Shown piece after piece: positions 62,154-64,000 of a stretch of 64,000 nucleotides of DNA. The DNA lies in the NCBI GenBank assembly GCA_017794825.1, contig CP051237.1, positions 5,381,342-5,445,341 of the forward strand, given 5' to 3'. The stretch comes from Pararhizobium sp. Its GTDB lineage: Bacteria > Pseudomonadota > Alphaproteobacteria > Rhizobiales > Rhizobiaceae. The notes below the pieces were generated by a model. It did no database searches, was not told the DNA's origin, and saw only the letters and a program-made list of their open reading frames with translations. The translations under genes and the position numbers were made by a program. How positions within the stretch are numbered: position 1 is the stretch's first letter; the number at the start of each line of letters is the position of its first letter.

Positions 62154-62265
62154 ATAGAGATACAATCATGGGTTTAGATTGGCGGCAATGCCTGTGTGGG
62201 AACTTGCGCTCCAGCGGATGTGTGTTACATGGACCGCCGTTTCCGGTTCCCACACAGAGGCTCCC

Positions 62266-63687
62266 ATGTCAGGTGAAACCATTACCCGTTTCGCTCCGTC
62301 CCCTACGGGTTTTCTGCATATCGGCGGCGCACGCACCGCACTCTTCAACTGGCTGTGGGCGCGTCATTGCGGCGGCAAGATGCTGCTTAGGATTGAGGAT
62401 ACCGACCGCAGCCGGAATTCCGACGAAGCCGTTGACGCCATCCTTGACGGACTGACATGGCTAGGCGTGACTTGGGATGGCGACCCGGTTTCACAATATT
62501 CGCGCGTCGAGCGCCACCGGGAGATCGCCGAGGAACTGGTTCGTCGCGGTGAGGCCTATTACTGCTATGCTTCACCTCAAGAATTGGAAGACATGCGGGA
62601 AAAAGCCCGCTCGGAAGGACGCCCTCCCCGTTATGATGGACGCTGGCGTGATCGTGACCCCGCCGAGGCGCCTGTGGGTGTATCCGGCGCCATTCGAATC
62701 AAGGCGCCGCAGGAAGGCGAGACCCTGGTTGCGGACAAGGTTCAAGGCGATGTGCGGTTTCCGAATAGCGATCTCGATGATTTCATCATTCTGAGGTCAG
62801 ACGGAAACCCAACCTATATGCTTGCGGTCGTGGTGGACGATCATGATATGGGCGTTACCGATATTATCCGCGGTGACGACCATCTGACAAACGCTGCGCG
62901 TCAAACAATCATCTATCGAGCCATGGGCTGGGATGTGCCAAGCATGGCGCACATCCCGTTGATCCATGGTCCGGACGGCGCAAAACTATCCAAAAGACAC
63001 GGTGCGTTGGGCGCAGAAGCCTACCGCGCGATGGGATTCCTGCCTGAAGCGCTTACCAACTACCTCGTCAGGCTGGGATGGAGCCACGGTGACGATGAAA
63101 TCATGTCGATCGATCAGATGATCGAGTGGTTCGATATTGGCGATGTCAACAAGGGCGCGGCGCGTTTCGACGTTAAAAAGCTTGAAGCGCTCAATGCTCA
63201 CTATATTCGCAATAGCGACGATGAATACCTGACAGACGCGCTCGTATCCGTGTTGCCGGAAATTGAAGGTGGAAACTTTTTTACCGAGCGTTTGACTGAC
63301 CGGAGAAAGGCGCAATTGCTTGAGGCCATGCCCGGCTTGAAGGAACGTGCGCGAACTTTGGCCGATCTGGCGGATGGGGCGCGTTTCATCTTCACTGAAC
63401 GACCGCTGGAGATGGAGGACAAAGCCGAGAAGATACTGGAAGACGGCGGCAGGGACGTTTTGGCGAAAATCCTGCCGATACTGGAGGACGTAGCAGATTG
63501 GTCGGTCGAGGCGACGGAGGGAGCGGTCCGGGACTTCGCCGAGGCACATGAACTGAAGCTGGGCAAAGTCGCCCAGCCGTTGCGATCGTCTCTGACCGGA
63601 CGCAACACCTCGCCAGGCATATTCGACGTTCTGTCAGTGTTGGGAAAAGACGAAAGCATTGGTCGAATTCGTGATCAACTCGCTTAG
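62266..63687 (+). CDS. gltX: Glutamyl-tRNA synthetase
   Basis: A 473-residue class I synthetase that charges tRNA-Glu (and often tRNA-Gln in bacteria lacking GlnRS). HIGH motif in RFAPSPTGFLHIGGARTALFNW, LLRIEDTDRSRNSDEAVDAIL, and KLSKRHGA as the KMSKS loop. The C-terminal anticodon-binding domain is present. The start is ATG 62266, preceded by AGAGG. Translation back to 62179 is not conserved-looking. It is followed after 261 bp by gltA. Confidence 0.97.
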   Translation: MSGETITRFAPSPTGFLHIGGARTALFNWLWARHCGGKMLLRIEDTDRSRNSDEAVDAILDGLTWLGVTWDGDPVSQYSRVERHREIAEELVRRGEAYYCYASPQELEDMREKARSEGRPPRYDGRWRDRDPAEAPVGVSGAIRIKAPQEGETLVADKVQGDVRFPNSDLDDFIILRSDGNPTYMLAVVVDDHDMGVTDIIRGDDHLTNAARQTIIYRAMGWDVPSMAHIPLIHGPDGAKLSKRHGALGAEAYRAMGFLPEALTNYLVRLGWSHGDDEIMSIDQMIEWFDIGDVNKGAARFDVKKLEALNAHYIRNSDDEYLTDALVSVLPEIEGGNFFTERLTDRRKAQLLEAMPGLKERARTLADLADGARFIFTERPLEMEDKAEKILEDGGRDVLAKILPILEDVADWSVEATEGAVRDFAEAHELKLGKVAQPLRSSLTGRNTSPGIFDVLSVLGKDESIGRIRDQLA

Positions 63688-63948
63688 CCTGCTACAAACA
63701 TGTATGCGTTGAATTGCTTGGTAAATAGTTGAGATCATGTAACTTATCACGGCGCATCTGATAGTCGAATCTGATTTCGGATTTCAGATTCTTCACCTGG
63801 GAGACAATTTTCCTATATGCCATTTCATTGATACACTTTTGCCTCTCTTGGCAGGGCGTCGGAAATCGGCTAGCAACTGCACACCAATCATTGCGGCGCT
63901 GCACATCTCGCATTCCGTTTTGTATTTTCTGTTGAAGGGGACCAGTAT
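63688..63948. promoter_or_regulatory. gltX-gltA intergenic region
   Basis: This 261-bp region upstream of the citrate synthase start contains no convincing gene (a 73-codon minus-strand frame was rejected). It likely carries the gltA promoter. AAGGGGA at 63937-63943 is the ribosome site. Confidence 0.4.
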
Positions 63949-64000
63949 GACGGCATCGAACGCCAAGCTATCCGTCGATGGGAACGATATTGAACTCGAT
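63949..64000 (+). CDS. gltA: Citrate synthase, N-terminal fragment (runs off window)
   Basis: Only 17 codons plus one base are visible: MTASNAKLSVDGNDIELD. This pattern (short Ser/Thr/Ala start, then LSVDG, then an acidic end) matches the N-terminus of type II citrate synthases. Position just after gltX is the usual Rhizobiales order comEC-gltX-gltA. An AAGGGGA ribosome site precedes the ATG. The assignment depends on context as much as on the short sequence. Confidence 0.7.

Noticed and set aside
63692..63913. 73-codon minus-strand frame before gltA
   Set aside because: It lies across the expected gltA promoter region and shows no domain or ribosome site.
1..64000. CRISPR arrays, insertion sequences and prophage genes
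   Set aside because: No regularly spaced repeats, transposase motifs, integrases or phage structural genes were seen on either strand.

Overview
The window comes from an alphaproteobacterium, most likely of the Rhizobiales/Hyphomicrobiales. The gene order carries the signatures of that group: ftsB-pdhA-pdhB-pdhC-lpd-lipA-ratA, cinA-ispDF-dusB-ntrB-ntrC-ntrY-ntrX-trkA-hfq-hflX, metG-tatD-MBL, and comEC-gltX-gltA. The species cannot be named from sequence alone. Gene density is high. No CRISPR array, insertion sequence or prophage was seen, and there is one tRNA gene, tRNA-Ser(UGA).

Layout. 1-2.9 kb: a diheme cytochrome gene cut by the window edge, a beta-helix protein and a divergent TetR regulator with a palindromic operator between them. 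3-4.3 kb: enolase. 4.4-6.6 kb: an AraC regulator and an EAL-domain protein on either side of an AT-rich, gene-poor stretch. 6.7-14.8 kb: ftsB and the pyruvate dehydrogenase block, with a DUF308 membrane protein between pdhC and lpd, a GlsB-type gene broken by an in-frame stop, lipoate synthase and a COQ10/RatA-like protein. 15-20 kb: a complete branched-chain 2-oxoacid dehydrogenase operon. 20-23.1 kb: a heme oxygenase/bacteriophytochrome pair. 23.6-25.9 kb: an ABM-domain protein, cinA and the ispDF fusion. 26-38 kb: dusB, the two nitrogen two-component systems ntrBC and ntrYX, Trk potassium uptake, hfq and hflX. 38-44.4 kb: mazG, a GFA-family protein, a Tat-exported PhoX phosphatase, a TetR/DUF1772 pair with twin operators, and a TfoX-like protein. 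43.6-48.6 kb: the minus-strand tmk-holB-metG-tatD-MBL operon. 48.8-52.4 kb: envelope genes (D,D-carboxypeptidase, RlpA) and tRNA-Ser. 52.7-59.3 kb: an accessory cluster that looks like a surface-glycan system. 59.3-64 kb: a peptidase-like lipoprotein, comEC, gltX and the first codons of gltA.

How the genes fit together. The two 2-oxoacid dehydrogenase complexes (PDH and BCKDH) depend on the lipoyl groups made by LipA, encoded between them. Heme oxygenase makes the biliverdin needed by the adjacent phytochrome kinase. NtrB/NtrC and NtrY/NtrX cover nitrogen sensing.

The best candidate for an undescribed system is 52.7-59.3 kb. Two convergent transcription units each end in one member of a paralogous family that I do not recognise (motifs RILGND, GARN and DGN). 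One unit begins with a sulfotransferase-like gene and the other with a translationally coupled ABC exporter gene. A family 2 glycosyltransferase gene diverges from the exporter gene. Motif spacing suggests the paralogues are GT-A-like glycosyltransferases.
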